NCBI RefSeq assembly: GCF_042850985.1 | Contig: NZ_AP031415.1 | Span: forward strand, 434,001-498,000 | Source of the DNA: Allocoprobacillus sp002160865 | GTDB taxonomy: Bacteria; Bacillota_I; Bacilli_A; Erysipelotrichales; Coprobacillaceae | DNA length: 64,000 nucleotides | Direction of reading: 5' to 3' | Made by a program: the position numbers and the translations under genes | Shown: one piece after another, positions 27,131-36,562 of the stretch | Numbering within the stretch: position 1 is the first letter of the stretch | How the letters are laid out: each line of letters opens with the position of its first letter | Notes under the pieces: model-generated | Told to the model about the DNA's origin: nothing | The model's input: only the letters and a program-made list of their open reading frames with translations | Databases searched by the model: none

Positions 27131-27748
27131 ATGAATAATAAAAAATGGGTGGATTGGGCTATTGAATTACAAAGTCTGGCACAAGCAGGATTAACTTATG
27201 GTCATGATGTTTACGATCAGGAAAGATATGAACGTATAAGAGAAATATCGGCTGAAATCATGGCATATCAAAATGATATTCCTTTAGAAAAAGTGAAAGA
27301 TTTATTTTGTAATGAAAGTGGATATCAGACACCTAAATTAGATACACGTGCAGCTATTTTTAAAGATAATCAAATTCTTTTGGTAAAAGAAAATAATGGA
27401 AAATGGTCACTTCCTGGTGGATGGGTAGATGTGAACTTATCAGTTAAACAGAATACAATAAAAGAAGTGAAAGAAGAAGCTGGTTTAGATGTGATCGCTG
27501 ATAGAATTATCGCTGTGCAAGATCGTGCTCAACATAATGTTCCAATTTATGCTTATGGCGTTTGTAAAATTTTTGTGCTTTGTTATGAAATAGGTGGAAA
27601 GTTTGAGAAAAATGTAGAAACAGTAGAATCTAGATATTTTGAAGAAGATCATTTACCTGAGCTTTCTACTGAGAAAAACAATGAAGAACAAATTCATATG
27701 TGTTTTGAGGCCTATCGTCACCCTAATTGGAAAACTTTATTTGATTGA
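27131..27748 (+). CDS. NUDIX hydrolase with N-terminal helical domain (ADP-ribose pyrophosphatase-like)
   Basis: 205 residues. Residues 1-65 form the NUDIX N-terminal helical domain (WVDWAIELQSLAQAGLTYG, YDQERYERIREISAEIM). The NUDIX box follows at about residues 96-120: GGWVDVNLS, then IKEVKEEAGLDV with the EExG metal-binding residues. Likely hydrolyses ADP-ribose or other nucleoside diphosphate derivatives. ATG 27131 follows AGAGGTGG; the longer frame upstream lacks support. The position beside nadE suggests NAD metabolite clean-up, as inference. Confidence 0.85.
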   Translation: MNNKKWVDWAIELQSLAQAGLTYGHDVYDQERYERIREISAEIMAYQNDIPLEKVKDLFCNESGYQTPKLDTRAAIFKDNQILLVKENNGKWSLPGGWVDVNLSVKQNTIKEVKEEAGLDVIADRIIAVQDRAQHNVPIYAYGVCKIFVLCYEIGGKFEKNVETVESRYFEEDHLPELSTEKNNEEQIHMCFEAYRHPNWKTLFD

Positions 27749-27752
27749 TATA

Positions 27753-27779
27753 AGAGATAGTGAAAAGCTATCTTTTTTT
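27753..27779 (+). terminator. rho-independent terminator
   Basis: AGATAG / CTATCT stem followed by seven T, after the NUDIX gene. Confidence 0.75.
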
Positions 27780-27790
27780 GTGTGTGAATA

Positions 27791-27840
27791 TTGACAAAAG
27801 AATTATACTGTGTTACTGTATTAGTGTATTAATACAGTAA
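27791..27840 (+). promoter_or_regulatory. promoter with perfect inverted-repeat operator
   Basis: TTGACA (27791-27796) is 17 bp from the -10 TACTGT (27814-27819). A perfect inverted repeat, TTACTGTATTA - 6 bp - TAATACAGTAA (27813-27840), covers the -10 and start region. This is the expected position for a repressor site of the GntR/YtrA-type gene immediately downstream. Confidence 0.85.
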
Positions 27841-27852
27841 GGTGGAATGGCT

Positions 27853-28212
27853 ATGAATCATTTTCAAACAGATACGCCTATTTATTTACAGGTTGTTGAA
27901 GAAGTCAAATCAAAAATTCTTGGTGGGCAGTTGCAGCCAGGTGATAAATTAGAATCAGTCAGAGAGATGGCATCAAGATTGGAAGTCAATCCTAATACCA
28001 TTCAAAGAGCTTTTTTGGAATTAGAACATCAGGGATTTATTGTGACACAAAGGGCAGTAGGAAGATTTGTTAGTGAAGACATTGATTTTATTGAATCATG
28101 TCGCCAAAACAAAATACAAGAAACGATTCAACAGTTTGTTAAAGAAATGGAGCGTTATGGCATTACAAAAGCAGATATTATTGCTTATTTAAAGGAGGAA
28201 AATCATGAGTGA
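27853..28212 (+). CDS. GntR-family (YtrA-type) repressor
   Basis: 119 residues: a GntR winged helix in residues 1-75 (TPIYLQVVEEVKSKIL, GDKLESVREMASRLEVNPNTIQRAF, a wing with VTQRAVGRFV) followed by a short helical tail. This is the YtrA size class, which lacks a large effector domain. ATG 27853 is ideally spaced from AAGGTGG. It overlaps the ABC ATPase gene by 8 bp and probably represses this operon through the palindrome upstream. Confidence 0.9.
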   Translation: MNHFQTDTPIYLQVVEEVKSKILGGQLQPGDKLESVREMASRLEVNPNTIQRAFLELEHQGFIVTQRAVGRFVSEDIDFIESCRQNKIQETIQQFVKEMERYGITKADIIAYLKEENHE

Positions 28213-28903
28213 ACTTATAAAAATCCAAGATTTAAATAAAAAATATGGAAAGAAACAAGTTTTAAAAGATGTGAATTTAACTTTACATGGTGGACAGATT
28301 GTGGGTTTACTTGGACCTAATGGAAGTGGGAAAACAACACTGATTAAAGTTTTAAATGGTTTATTGAAAGAATATGATGGAGATGTTCAAATTGATCAGC
28401 AAGCTATAGGTATTCATTCTAAAAAAATCATTTCTTATTTACCAGATGAACCTTATTTTGAAAACTGGATGACAACCAGTGATGCATTGAATTTATTTGT
28501 TGATATGTATGATGATTTTGATTTGAATAAGGCATTATCTTTAATGGAAAGAATGGATATTGAAAAGAAAGTGAAGATTAAAGAATTATCAAAAGGAATG
28601 AAAGAGAAGTTTCAGTTGATATTGGTTATGTCTAGAAAAGCAAAGATTTATATTTTAGATGAACCATTAGGTGGTATTGATCCAGCTGCAAGAGAACTTA
28701 TTTTAGATACTATTTTAAATAATTATGCTGAAGATGCACTTGTTTTATTATCAACACATTTGATTGCGGATATTGAAAAGATATTTGATGAAGTGATCTT
28801 TATTAAAAATGGTGAAATTATCTTACATGAAAATAGTGAGGACTTAAGAATGAAAAGACAAGCTTCTATTAATGATATTTTTAAGGAGGAATTCAAATGT
28901 TAA
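28205..28903 (+). CDS. ABC transporter ATP-binding protein
   Basis: 232 residues with Walker A GPNGSGKT, signature LSKGMKEK (a variant of LSGGQ common in YtrB-like proteins), Walker B IYILDEPLGGID and the H-loop STH. It pairs with the membrane protein encoded next (7 bp overlap) and lies behind a YtrA-type regulator. Such operons often respond to cell-envelope stress or antibiotics. The substrate is unknown. Confidence 0.9.
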   Translation: MSELIKIQDLNKKYGKKQVLKDVNLTLHGGQIVGLLGPNGSGKTTLIKVLNGLLKEYDGDVQIDQQAIGIHSKKIISYLPDEPYFENWMTTSDALNLFVDMYDDFDLNKALSLMERMDIEKKVKIKELSKGMKEKFQLILVMSRKAKIYILDEPLGGIDPAARELILDTILNNYAEDALVLLSTHLIADIEKIFDEVIFIKNGEIILHENSEDLRMKRQASINDIFKEEFKC

Positions 28904-29667
28904 AATTAATGAAATATGAATTTATTCATTCTATGCGTTCCTTTTTCATCTCGTTTTGTGTTTTCTGGGGTGCATGTTTATTATTGCCATTTTTTACAGA
29001 AGGACTAATTCCAGATATTCCTATTTTAAGCTTTATGATGGCTTTTGGATTTACAGTTTTAGTTATGGGAATTAGTATTGCATTATTTGTCAGTATTTTT
29101 ACACATTATTATCATTCTATGTTTAAAAGACCAGCTTATCTGACATTGACTTTACCTGTATCATCTTTGCAGTTAATTATTTCTAAGCTTATTGTTTCAT
29201 TTGTATGGCTTATTCTTGGTGGAATTGCATTGATGTTTGGGGTTTTATTGATGGGAGTTATGATGTCATTGTTGACACATAATATGTCAATCATGCAGAT
29301 TTTTCAGGGAATTCCAGAAGTGTTCAAAGGATTAGGACAGATGTTCATGAATCAGCCTGGTGAATCATTATTAAGTCTTATTTATATGATTGTAGAAACA
29401 TATGCGCTTATTATATCTATTTATTTTGCTTTAACGTTAGCACATACAGCTTTATGTCGTCATCATCGTTTGGCTGTCGGGATTTGTATATGGATAGTTT
29501 TGGGAATTATTTTCTCATGGATACAATTTGTTTTATCAGGTATGAGTATCGCATCTTTTGAATGGTATGGAATTCCAATTACGTTTATGTTCATTGATCT
29601 ATTTTTCAATGTGATTTTAACTTTCGTCACAGTCTATATTTTAGATTATCATATTGAAATTGAATAA
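28897..29667 (+). CDS. ABC transporter permease subunit
   Basis: 256 residues with about six hydrophobic segments and no soluble domain, beginning KLMKYEFIHSMRS, typical of ABC-2-type permeases such as YtrC/D or the bacitracin-export-like class. AAGGAGG precedes the ATG and the gene overlaps the ATPase gene. A strong terminator follows, so the operon has three genes. Confidence 0.82.
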   Translation: MLKLMKYEFIHSMRSFFISFCVFWGACLLLPFFTEGLIPDIPILSFMMAFGFTVLVMGISIALFVSIFTHYYHSMFKRPAYLTLTLPVSSLQLIISKLIVSFVWLILGGIALMFGVLLMGVMMSLLTHNMSIMQIFQGIPEVFKGLGQMFMNQPGESLLSLIYMIVETYALIISIYFALTLAHTALCRHHRLAVGICIWIVLGIIFSWIQFVLSGMSIASFEWYGIPITFMFIDLFFNVILTFVTVYILDYHIEIE

Positions 29668-29668
29668 A

Positions 29669-29703
29669 AGAATACCTCTTCATGAGTGAAGGGGTATTTT
29701 TTG
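29669..29703 (+). terminator. rho-independent terminator
   Basis: AATACCTCTTCA / TGAAGGGGTATT stem (one G-U) with a 4-base loop and a T run, ending the GntR-ABC operon. Confidence 0.85.
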
Positions 29704-29790
29704 TCTGAGAAAATTTTTTCTGTTTCTGTAAGAATCTTTTCTTTTCAAGTGTTTTGTAATAAGATAAACATAAAGTTGAGGAGGATGGTT

Positions 29791-30462
29791 ATGTTAAAGG
29801 CAGTTATTTTTGATATGGATGGGCTTTTGATTGATAGTGAAGTCATTTCATATAAATGTTATAAACAGTTAATTGAAAGTTATGGGTATACTTTTACTAT
29901 GGATGATTATGTAAAAGATTATCCAGGGAAGCAATTGAAAGTCTCTTTACAGTTTATTAAGGAACATTATCATCTGGATTATGATATTGAAGAAAAGTTT
30001 CAATATTTTCATCAGTTAGAAGTTCAATTATTACAAAAAGAAGGTGTTCAATTAAAAAAAGGAGCTAAAGAGCTATTAGATTATTTACATAAACATCATT
30101 ATAAAATTGCTCTTGCTACATCTAGTCTGGCTTCTAGAGCAAATCAAATGCTTGAAACACATCATATGATAGATGATTTTGATGTTATGGTTTATGGTCC
30201 AGATGTCAAAAGAGGGAAACCATTTCCAGATATTTTCTTAAAAGCCTGTGAAAAACTTGGTGTATCCCCACAAGAAGCTATTGTCTTAGAAGATAGTGAA
30301 GCAGGTATCCAAGCAGCCTATGATGCACATATTCCAGTTTATTGTATTCCAGATTTAAAATATCCTCATGAAGAATATGTTCAAAAGGCTAGTGGTATTT
30401 TTTCTTCATTGTTAGATGTTATTGATTTATTAGAAAAAAGCAAAAACGAGTCAAAGAAATAA
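29791..30462 (+). CDS. HAD hydrolase, beta-phosphoglucomutase-like
   Basis: 223 residues. Motif I is FDMDGLLIDSE (nucleophile and acid/base Asp), motif II is ALATSS, the lysine is in KRGKPFPDIF and motif IV is VLEDSEAGIQAA. The cap and motif order match the beta-phosphoglucomutase / phosphoglycolate phosphatase-like subgroup. ATG 29791 has GAGGAGG upstream; a longer open frame runs through the previous terminator and is rejected. Substrate probably a small sugar phosphate. Confidence 0.85.
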   Translation: MLKAVIFDMDGLLIDSEVISYKCYKQLIESYGYTFTMDDYVKDYPGKQLKVSLQFIKEHYHLDYDIEEKFQYFHQLEVQLLQKEGVQLKKGAKELLDYLHKHHYKIALATSSLASRANQMLETHHMIDDFDVMVYGPDVKRGKPFPDIFLKACEKLGVSPQEAIVLEDSEAGIQAAYDAHIPVYCIPDLKYPHEEYVQKASGIFSSLLDVIDLLEKSKNESKK

Positions 30463-30490
30463 TCCATTCACTATATCATTTGAATTTATG

Positions 30491-30522
30491 AAAAAGCATT
30501 CCCAATAAAAGGAATGCTTTTA
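30491..30522. terminator. bidirectional terminator
   Basis: AAAAGCATTCC / GGAATGCTTTT stem between the convergent HAD and asnA genes. Confidence 0.85.
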
Positions 30523-31536
30523 TAATAAATGAATTTGATTTTCTTGACATAATTTCATAGTTTCTTCATCCCATAAAGAAGCTTGAACTTCACCAATATG
30601 AGCTTTTCTTAAAAAGAACATACATAAACGACTTTGACCAATTCCACCACCAATACTTAATGGAAGAACATGATTGATTACATTTTGATGGAAAGGTAAA
30701 GATAAACGTTCTAAAGCATTTGCTTTTTCTAATTGTTCTTTTAATGCTTTTTCATCCACACGAATACCCATACTTGAGATTTCTAATGCATCATCAAGTT
30801 GTGTATTATAGACAAGAATATCACCATTTAATTTCCAGTCATCATAATCTGGTGCTCGTCCATCATGTTTTTGACCAGATTTTAATAAATCACCAATTTG
30901 CATAATACAAACTGCTTTTTTAGCACGGACAATTTCTTTTTCTCTTTCTTTAGGTGTGAGTTGAGGATAGAGATCTTCTAACTCTTGAGAAGTGATAAAA
31001 TAGATTTCATCTGGTAAGATAGATTCACCGAGTTGAGGATAATGTCTAATCATTAAAAATTCAACATCTAACAAAGCATTGTAAATCTTTGAAACAATAG
31101 CTTTAAAATAGTCTAAAGTACGATCAGCACGGGAAATGACCATTTCCCAATCCCATTGATCTACATACATGGAATGAATATTGTCTAATTCTTCATCTTT
31201 TCTAATTGCATTCATATCTGTATATAAACCTGTATGTTGTTCAAAACCATAACGATATAAAGCATCTCTTTTCCATTTGGCTAAAGAATGAATGATTTCT
31301 ATTTCATCGTTATGATTAAGTTCAAAAGATGTAAATGATACTGGTTTTTCGATACCATTTAAATCATCATTTAAACCTGTATTTTTTAATAAAAACAGTG
31401 GTGCTGAAACACGTGTTAAACGAAGTTGTTCAGCAAGTCTTCTTTCAAATGTATCTTTAATCATTTTAATAGCTACTTCTGTTTCGATTAAATTAAGATG
31501 TGGCTTATAGTCTTTAGGTATGATTATATGGCTCAT
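30520..31536 (-). CDS. asnA: aspartate-ammonia ligase (asparagine synthetase A)
   Basis: 338 residues, the standard AsnA length. It shows HLNLIETEVAIKMIKDTFERRL at the N-terminus, LRLTRVSAPLFL, WDWEMVI and the class-II-synthetase-like end PLSIGGGIGQSRLCM. It makes asparagine from aspartate, ammonia and ATP in the cytoplasm. ATG 31536 follows GGGGGAAG; an open extension upstream contains the promoter and is not coding. It is divergent from thrC, which also draws on aspartate. Confidence 0.95.
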   Translation of the reverse strand: MSHIIIPKDYKPHLNLIETEVAIKMIKDTFERRLAEQLRLTRVSAPLFLLKNTGLNDDLNGIEKPVSFTSFELNHNDEIEIIHSLAKWKRDALYRYGFEQHTGLYTDMNAIRKDEELDNIHSMYVDQWDWEMVISRADRTLDYFKAIVSKIYNALLDVEFLMIRHYPQLGESILPDEIYFITSQELEDLYPQLTPKEREKEIVRAKKAVCIMQIGDLLKSGQKHDGRAPDYDDWKLNGDILVYNTQLDDALEISSMGIRVDEKALKEQLEKANALERLSLPFHQNVINHVLPLSIGGGIGQSRLCMFFLRKAHIGEVQASLWDEETMKLCQENQIHLL

Positions 31537-31564
31537 AGTTACTTCCCCCTTTATAATAAAATTT

Positions 31565-31593
31565 ATTATAGTATATTCAAGAGTATTAGTCAA
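31565..31593 (-). promoter_or_regulatory. asnA promoter
   Basis: Read on the minus strand, TTGACT (31593-31588) and TATAAT (31570-31565) are 17 bp apart, with about 28 bp to the asnA start. No T-box structure fits in such a short leader. Confidence 0.8.
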
Positions 31594-31681
31594 AATGATA
31601 TTTTTAAAACAATATAAATCTTCATTAATTTTAGGGAAATTATAAAATGGATGATAAATATGCTTAAATAGTCTAATAATA

Positions 31682-31710
31682 TTGACTTGTATTTTAAAAT
31701 TGTATACAAT
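31682..31710 (+). promoter_or_regulatory. thrC-thrB promoter
   Basis: TTGACT (31682-31687), 17 bp, TACAAT (31705-31710). About 28 bp separate the -10 from the thrC ATG, so the leader is too short for an attenuator. Confidence 0.8.
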
Positions 31711-31738
31711 GAAACAAATATGAAAGCAGGTGTAAATC

Positions 31739-33229
31739 ATGAGTGATAAAAAATATGTGAGTACAAGAGGAAAACAGCGACCAATAGATTTTTATGATGC
31801 TATTTTGCAGGGGATTGCCAGTGATGGAGGATTGCTTGTTCCAGATTTTACATTAGAACAAAAAGATTTAAAGGCTTTGCAGCATTTATCTTATGTAGAT
31901 ATGGCAACTGAAATTATAACATCTTTTGTTGGAAATAATGCAAAAGAGGAATTAAGAGAATTATGTCAGAAAGCTTATGGAAATGGCTTGTTTCCAAAAG
32001 AAGTTGTTCCTGTTAAACAGGCAGGAGATGTTTATATTGCTGAATTATTTCAAGGTCCAACAGCGGCTTTTAAAGATATGGCATTATCGTTATTACCTTA
32101 TTTCATGACTTATTCACTCAAGAAAAAAGGTGAAGAAAGAAAAGTGATGATTTTAGCAGCAACTTCTGGAGATACGGGGAAGGCGGCTTTAGAAGGATTT
32201 AAAGATGTGGAAGGAACATATATTCAAGTTTTTTATCCTGAAGATGGTGTTTCGCCTATTCAAAAACAACAAATGATTACGCAGACTGGTCAAAATGTGG
32301 ATGTTGTAGGTATAGATGGAAATTTTGATGATGCTCAAAAAGCAGTGAAACAGGCATTTCAATCTTTAGAATTAAAAGATTTATGTGATCAGCATCATGT
32401 TTTCTTATCTTCTGCAAATTCTATTAATATTGGCAGATTGATTCCTCAAGTGGTTTATTATTTTTATGCTTATATGACACTTGTGAATGAAAAGAAAATT
32501 CGTTTAAATGAAGCAGTGAATTTTACAATTCCTAGTGGTAATTTTGGCAATTGTCTAGCAGGAGTTATTGCTAAAAAGATGGGATTACCTATTCAAAAGT
32601 TTATTGTTGCATCTAATAAAAATAATATTTTAACTGATTTTTTCCGTACTGGAAAATATGATGCACGTCGTGAATTTTATAAAACAAATGCTCCGGCAAT
32701 GGATATTCTGGTATCTAGTAATCTAGAAAGACTTGTGTATATGGTTTGTGAAGATAGTCAAAAAGTGAATAGTTATATGGAACAATTGAACCAAAATGGT
32801 GTTTATGAAATTTCTTCTGATTTATTAGAAAAAATGCAATGTCTTTTTAAAGCAGGATGGTTAGATGAACAAGGAGTTCTCAATACAATTCAAACATGTT
32901 TTGAAGAAACAGGATATTTATTAGACACACATACAGCTATTGGTTATGGTGTTTATAAAGAATATCAAAAAGCATTTAGAGATCAGACGAAAACGATCAT
33001 TTTAGCTACAGCTTCACCATATAAATTTGCTGATTCTGTTTATCATGCTTTAACAAATCAAGACTTATCAGAATATGAAGCTATTGAAGCAGTTTATCAA
33101 AAAACAGGTGTTGAAATTCCTAAACCATTAGTAGCTTTAGACCAAAGAGAAGTTCTTCATCAAAAAGTGATAGATAAATCACAAATTATTCGTGAGATTT
33201 CTCAAAAGATTAAGGAGATATCTTTATGA
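31739..33229 (+). CDS. thrC: threonine synthase
   Basis: 496 residues, matching the longer PLP-dependent ThrC class: N-terminal YVSTRGKQRPIDFYDAILQGIASDGGLLVPD, the PLP lysine in GPTAAFKDMA, and ATSGDTGKAALEGF for the phosphate-binding loop. It converts O-phosphohomoserine to threonine. AGCAGGTG precedes the ATG. It overlaps thrB by 4 bp, forming a thrC-thrB operon. Confidence 0.95.
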   Translation: MSDKKYVSTRGKQRPIDFYDAILQGIASDGGLLVPDFTLEQKDLKALQHLSYVDMATEIITSFVGNNAKEELRELCQKAYGNGLFPKEVVPVKQAGDVYIAELFQGPTAAFKDMALSLLPYFMTYSLKKKGEERKVMILAATSGDTGKAALEGFKDVEGTYIQVFYPEDGVSPIQKQQMITQTGQNVDVVGIDGNFDDAQKAVKQAFQSLELKDLCDQHHVFLSSANSINIGRLIPQVVYYFYAYMTLVNEKKIRLNEAVNFTIPSGNFGNCLAGVIAKKMGLPIQKFIVASNKNNILTDFFRTGKYDARREFYKTNAPAMDILVSSNLERLVYMVCEDSQKVNSYMEQLNQNGVYEISSDLLEKMQCLFKAGWLDEQGVLNTIQTCFEETGYLLDTHTAIGYGVYKEYQKAFRDQTKTIILATASPYKFADSVYHALTNQDLSEYEAIEAVYQKTGVEIPKPLVALDQREVLHQKVIDKSQIIREISQKIKEISL

Positions 33230-34119
33230 AAGTCAAAGTGAAAGTTCCAGCAACAAGTGCTAATTTAGGACCGGGCTTTGACGTTGCCGGATTAGCAGTA
33301 ACATTATATAATACTTTTGTTTTTGAATTGTTGGAAGATGGTTTAGAAATCACTGGTTGTCCACAGCAGTTTTGTAATCAAGACAATTTGACATATCGTG
33401 CCTTTGTAGAAGGAGCAAAAGCCTGTGGTTTACAATTTCAAGGATTACGCATTGAGTGTAGTGGGGACGTACCTTATACAAGAGGACTTGGAAGTTCTTC
33501 AACATGTATTGTTGCAGGGATTGTAGGAGCATATGCTTTTATGGATCGTAGTGAAGAACGTCAGGAGATATTAGAATTGGCAACACAGATTGAAGGGCAT
33601 CCAGATAACGTCGCTCCTGCTATTTTTGGGGGATTGACAGTATCGGTCATGAATGATAACCATGTGACAACTTTAAATATTCCAGTTAAACACGATTATC
33701 GCTTTGTTGCTTTTATCCCTCCTTTTACTTTATCAACAGAAAAATCTCGTGCTGTTTTACCTCAACAGTTACCAAGACAAGACGCTATTGCGAATGTATC
33801 CCATCTGGCATTAATGGTCGCATCTTTGATTAATGGTTATGATGATGGTTTGAAGCTGGGATTTAAAGATCGTTTACATCAGCCTTATCGTGGGACTTTG
33901 ATAAAAGGATATGATGAGATTATGGCAGCTTTAGAAAAAGATGAACATGTACTGGGCTGCTATTTATCGGGAGCTGGACCAACAATAATGGCTGTTATTC
34001 GAGAAAGTGATAAAAAAGGTGTCGTCAGAATGAAAGAGGAGTTAGGTCATTTATTAAATGACTGGCAAGTAGAAAAGTTAGAATTAGATATGCGTGGTTA
34101 TACATGTGATTATGAGTAG
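33226..34119 (+). CDS. thrB: homoserine kinase
   Basis: 297 residues of the GHMP kinase family: VPATSANLGPGFDVAGLA at the N-terminus, the ATP loop VPYTRGLGSSST and the C-terminal motif YLSGAGPTIMAV. It phosphorylates homoserine, giving the substrate of ThrC. The ATG overlaps the thrC stop as ATGA, so expression is coupled. Homoserine dehydrogenase and aspartokinase genes are not in the window. Confidence 0.95.
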   Translation: MKVKVKVPATSANLGPGFDVAGLAVTLYNTFVFELLEDGLEITGCPQQFCNQDNLTYRAFVEGAKACGLQFQGLRIECSGDVPYTRGLGSSSTCIVAGIVGAYAFMDRSEERQEILELATQIEGHPDNVAPAIFGGLTVSVMNDNHVTTLNIPVKHDYRFVAFIPPFTLSTEKSRAVLPQQLPRQDAIANVSHLALMVASLINGYDDGLKLGFKDRLHQPYRGTLIKGYDEIMAALEKDEHVLGCYLSGAGPTIMAVIRESDKKGVVRMKEELGHLLNDWQVEKLELDMRGYTCDYE

Positions 34120-34144
34120 GTATCTATGAAAGATGCCTCTTTTT
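34119..34144 (+). terminator. rho-independent terminator
   Basis: AGGTATCT / AGATGCCT stem (one G-U) with a 5-base loop and a T run directly after the thrB stop. Confidence 0.65.
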
Positions 34145-34198
34145 ATTGCGATAAGCGAAGTCAATGCGTTATAATAGAAGCCAAGGAGATGAATAGTA

Positions 34199-34957
34199 AT
34201 GAAAAATTATCATACACATACGAAACGTTGTCATCACGCTATTGATAATGAAGAAGATTATATTCAGGCAGCCATTGCTTCAGGATATACTGAACTAGGG
34301 TTCAGTGATCATAGCCCGTGGATGTATCAATCTTCATTTCACCCAACAATGCGTATGGAAGCTTATGAAATAGGTGATTATGTATCGACTCTATTAAAAT
34401 TAAAGGAGAAATATAAAAATCAGATTTCTATAAAAATTGGTTTAGAATGTGAATATTTTGAAAAATATATGGATGGTTTAAAAGAGATGTTAAAAACATA
34501 TCCTATTGATTATATTATTTTAGGCAATCATTATGATGGTAGTGATGAAGATGGTATTTATTTTGGTTTTCCTTTGAAATCTTGGCAACTTACACAATAT
34601 GTCAATAGCTGTATCGAAGCAATCGAAACAGGTTTATATAGCTATGTTGCTCATCCGGATTTAGCCAATTATCCAACTGATGATCCTTTTTATGCAGAGG
34701 AAATGCAAAGATTATGCTTAAAAGCTAAACAATATGATATACCATTAGAATTTAATTTATTAGGATATCGTACACATCGTCATTATCCTTGTGATGATTT
34801 TTTCAAGATTGCAAAAGATGTAGGAAATCGTGTCATTATTGGTACAGATGCCCATGAAGCCAATGCGTTATTGGATATGCAAACATATCAACAAGCCAAA
34901 AATCATTTAAAAGATTTAGGATTTGATATCACGGAAGATATTCGTTTTTTAAGATAA
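34199..34957 (+). CDS. PHP-domain histidinol-phosphatase-like protein
   Basis: 252 residues of the HisK/HisJ type PHP family: N-terminal YHTHTKRCHHA (metal-binding HxH), LGFSDHSPW, GLECEYF, LGNHYDG, YVAHPDLANY and IIGTDAHEA, all PHP metal ligand motifs. In known members it dephosphorylates L-histidinol phosphate. No other his genes are in the window, so the real substrate may differ. AAGGAGATG precedes the ATG. Confidence 0.85.
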   Translation: MKNYHTHTKRCHHAIDNEEDYIQAAIASGYTELGFSDHSPWMYQSSFHPTMRMEAYEIGDYVSTLLKLKEKYKNQISIKIGLECEYFEKYMDGLKEMLKTYPIDYIILGNHYDGSDEDGIYFGFPLKSWQLTQYVNSCIEAIETGLYSYVAHPDLANYPTDDPFYAEEMQRLCLKAKQYDIPLEFNLLGYRTHRHYPCDDFFKIAKDVGNRVIIGTDAHEANALLDMQTYQQAKNHLKDLGFDITEDIRFLR

Positions 34958-34962
34958 CACAA

Positions 34963-34985
34963 GAAGCAGGATGACCTGCTTTTTA
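34963..34985 (+). terminator. rho-independent terminator
   Basis: AAGCAGG / CCTGCTT stem with a 4-base loop and a T run. Confidence 0.85.
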
Positions 34986-35071
34986 TATGGAAAACAAATG
35001 ATAAAAAAGAAAGAAATGTTTATAGAAAAGACATATAATCATGGTATAATGCTAGTAAGGAGATTAAAAAT

Positions 35072-35320
35072 ATGGAACATGTAACAGATATTGATAAAAA
35101 AGATTATATAGATGAGTGTAAGGAAATTGTGAGAACGACAATTGCTTTAGAAAAAATAGAGTTGAGTGATCATGAATTAACTTTATTGACTGAAGAAATT
35201 ATGGATACTTCATTATCTATCGGTGGAGATTATTCAAGAGAGAATATACGTTATATTGCTGTGCAGTATGTACGTCGTCAATTTTTACCACGTTTTCAAA
35301 AAGCTCATAAAGGAGGATAA
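35072..35320 (+). CDS. small acidic protein of unknown function
   Basis: 82 residues, helical and acidic (IDKKDYIDECKEIVR, LEKIELSDHELTLLTEEIMD) with a basic end (VRRQFLPRFQKAHKGG). AAGGAG precedes the ATG. It is the first gene of a tight three-gene unit; the next gene starts 3 bp after the stop. I do not recognise the family. A partner of the following 412-residue protein is likely from spacing alone. Confidence 0.6.
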   Translation: MEHVTDIDKKDYIDECKEIVRTTIALEKIELSDHELTLLTEEIMDTSLSIGGDYSRENIRYIAVQYVRRQFLPRFQKAHKGG

Positions 35321-35323
35321 AAT

Positions 35324-36562
35324 ATGGCGTTTGATCAGGCAGTTATGCAAAAATTCATGGCTGATCATCAATCACAATATGTGGGAAAGTATCGATATCA
35401 TAGTGGATATCGTACTGAAGAAAATACGTTTAAAGTTCATTATTATATGTTGGATCAAAATTTTCGCCAAATTGATATTTTTGTGGAAATTCATTGTCTA
35501 GATGAAATTACGTATACTTTTTCAGAAGATTTACATGAGCAGGAAAAGATTTATATTGTGAAAGATGCTTTAACACGTGTTTTAGCAAGACTGGGATATA
35601 AAAGAGTTTTGCATTATTCATTGTATGAAAATTTTATTAAAACAGTTTCAGATGAAGTGAACGTTTTGGCACCTATTGATTTTTGTGATATTTTAAGCTA
35701 TATGAAATATCATCATGGTATTAATCAACAGACAATGGATGATTTTTATAAGATATTTTTACCTTGTTTAAAAAAACAGTTAAAACGTAAAAATTATAAA
35801 AATTTTATAGATTCTGTTAATCTTTTATTTGAGAGTGTTTTATATCAATATGAGTGGGATGGAACCAATTCAAAATACTTAGATACAGAATATCAGTTTC
35901 ATCTTTATTATATTCGTAAGATTATTCGTATTGTTTGGCGTCATTTGGATAAATTTTATAAAAATGTACCAGAAGAATTATTTCAAGCTATTCGTACTTT
36001 ATGTTTAAATTCACGTTTTACATTTGCAATCATGACGGATTTTGGTTCGCTTGTTTTATCACAATACAATGTGGCTAAAGCCATCATAGATCAATTTAAA
36101 GATGAGTTTACATTGATTGATAATGATTTTATGCTGGAAAATCGCAAACATTCTCGTAGTCAGGGAAACCTTATTTTTTCTTATATTTACTATATTTTCT
36201 ATAGTGATTATGAACATTATTATGAAGTCTTGATTAATGTTTTAAGAAATATTATTCATTATATGTTAACTTTTGCAAATCATGATTTGGATTTAGCATT
36301 AGGAAATTCTATTATACAGACAGAAGGTTATCAGATATTATTGGATTTATTCCATCGAGATTACAATACTTTTGTGTTTACATGCTTTCCGATTGAATCA
36401 TTTCCAGATAATATGAAACCAAAAGTGAGAGATGAACTGGTGACAGCTATTCAGTATTTTGCAGCAAGAATGGAAAATGAAAACTATCGTTTAAGTTCTT
36501 TTGAACAAGTGACAAACATTAATAGACTATTAATGGATAATTTTAAGGAGTGGTATAAATGA
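35324..36562 (+). CDS. conserved-looking protein of unknown function (412 aa)
   Basis: 412 residues with no predicted membrane helix or signal, rich in Tyr, Phe and His (EYQFHLYYIRKIIRIVWRH, FSYIYYIFYSDYEHYYE) and largely helical. No catalytic motif could be recognised. AAAGGAGGA precedes the ATG, and the stop overlaps the start of the next gene by 4 bp (ATGA). Coding is certain from length and spacing; function is unknown. Confidence 0.75.
   Translation: MAFDQAVMQKFMADHQSQYVGKYRYHSGYRTEENTFKVHYYMLDQNFRQIDIFVEIHCLDEITYTFSEDLHEQEKIYIVKDALTRVLARLGYKRVLHYSLYENFIKTVSDEVNVLAPIDFCDILSYMKYHHGINQQTMDDFYKIFLPCLKKQLKRKNYKNFIDSVNLLFESVLYQYEWDGTNSKYLDTEYQFHLYYIRKIIRIVWRHLDKFYKNVPEELFQAIRTLCLNSRFTFAIMTDFGSLVLSQYNVAKAIIDQFKDEFTLIDNDFMLENRKHSRSQGNLIFSYIYYIFYSDYEHYYEVLINVLRNIIHYMLTFANHDLDLALGNSIIQTEGYQILLDLFHRDYNTFVFTCFPIESFPDNMKPKVRDELVTAIQYFAARMENENYRLSSFEQVTNINRLLMDNFKEWYK

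Noticed and set aside
31537..31738. T-box or amino-acid leader before asnA or thrC
   Set aside because: Promoters lie only about 28 bp from each start codon, too short for such a structure.
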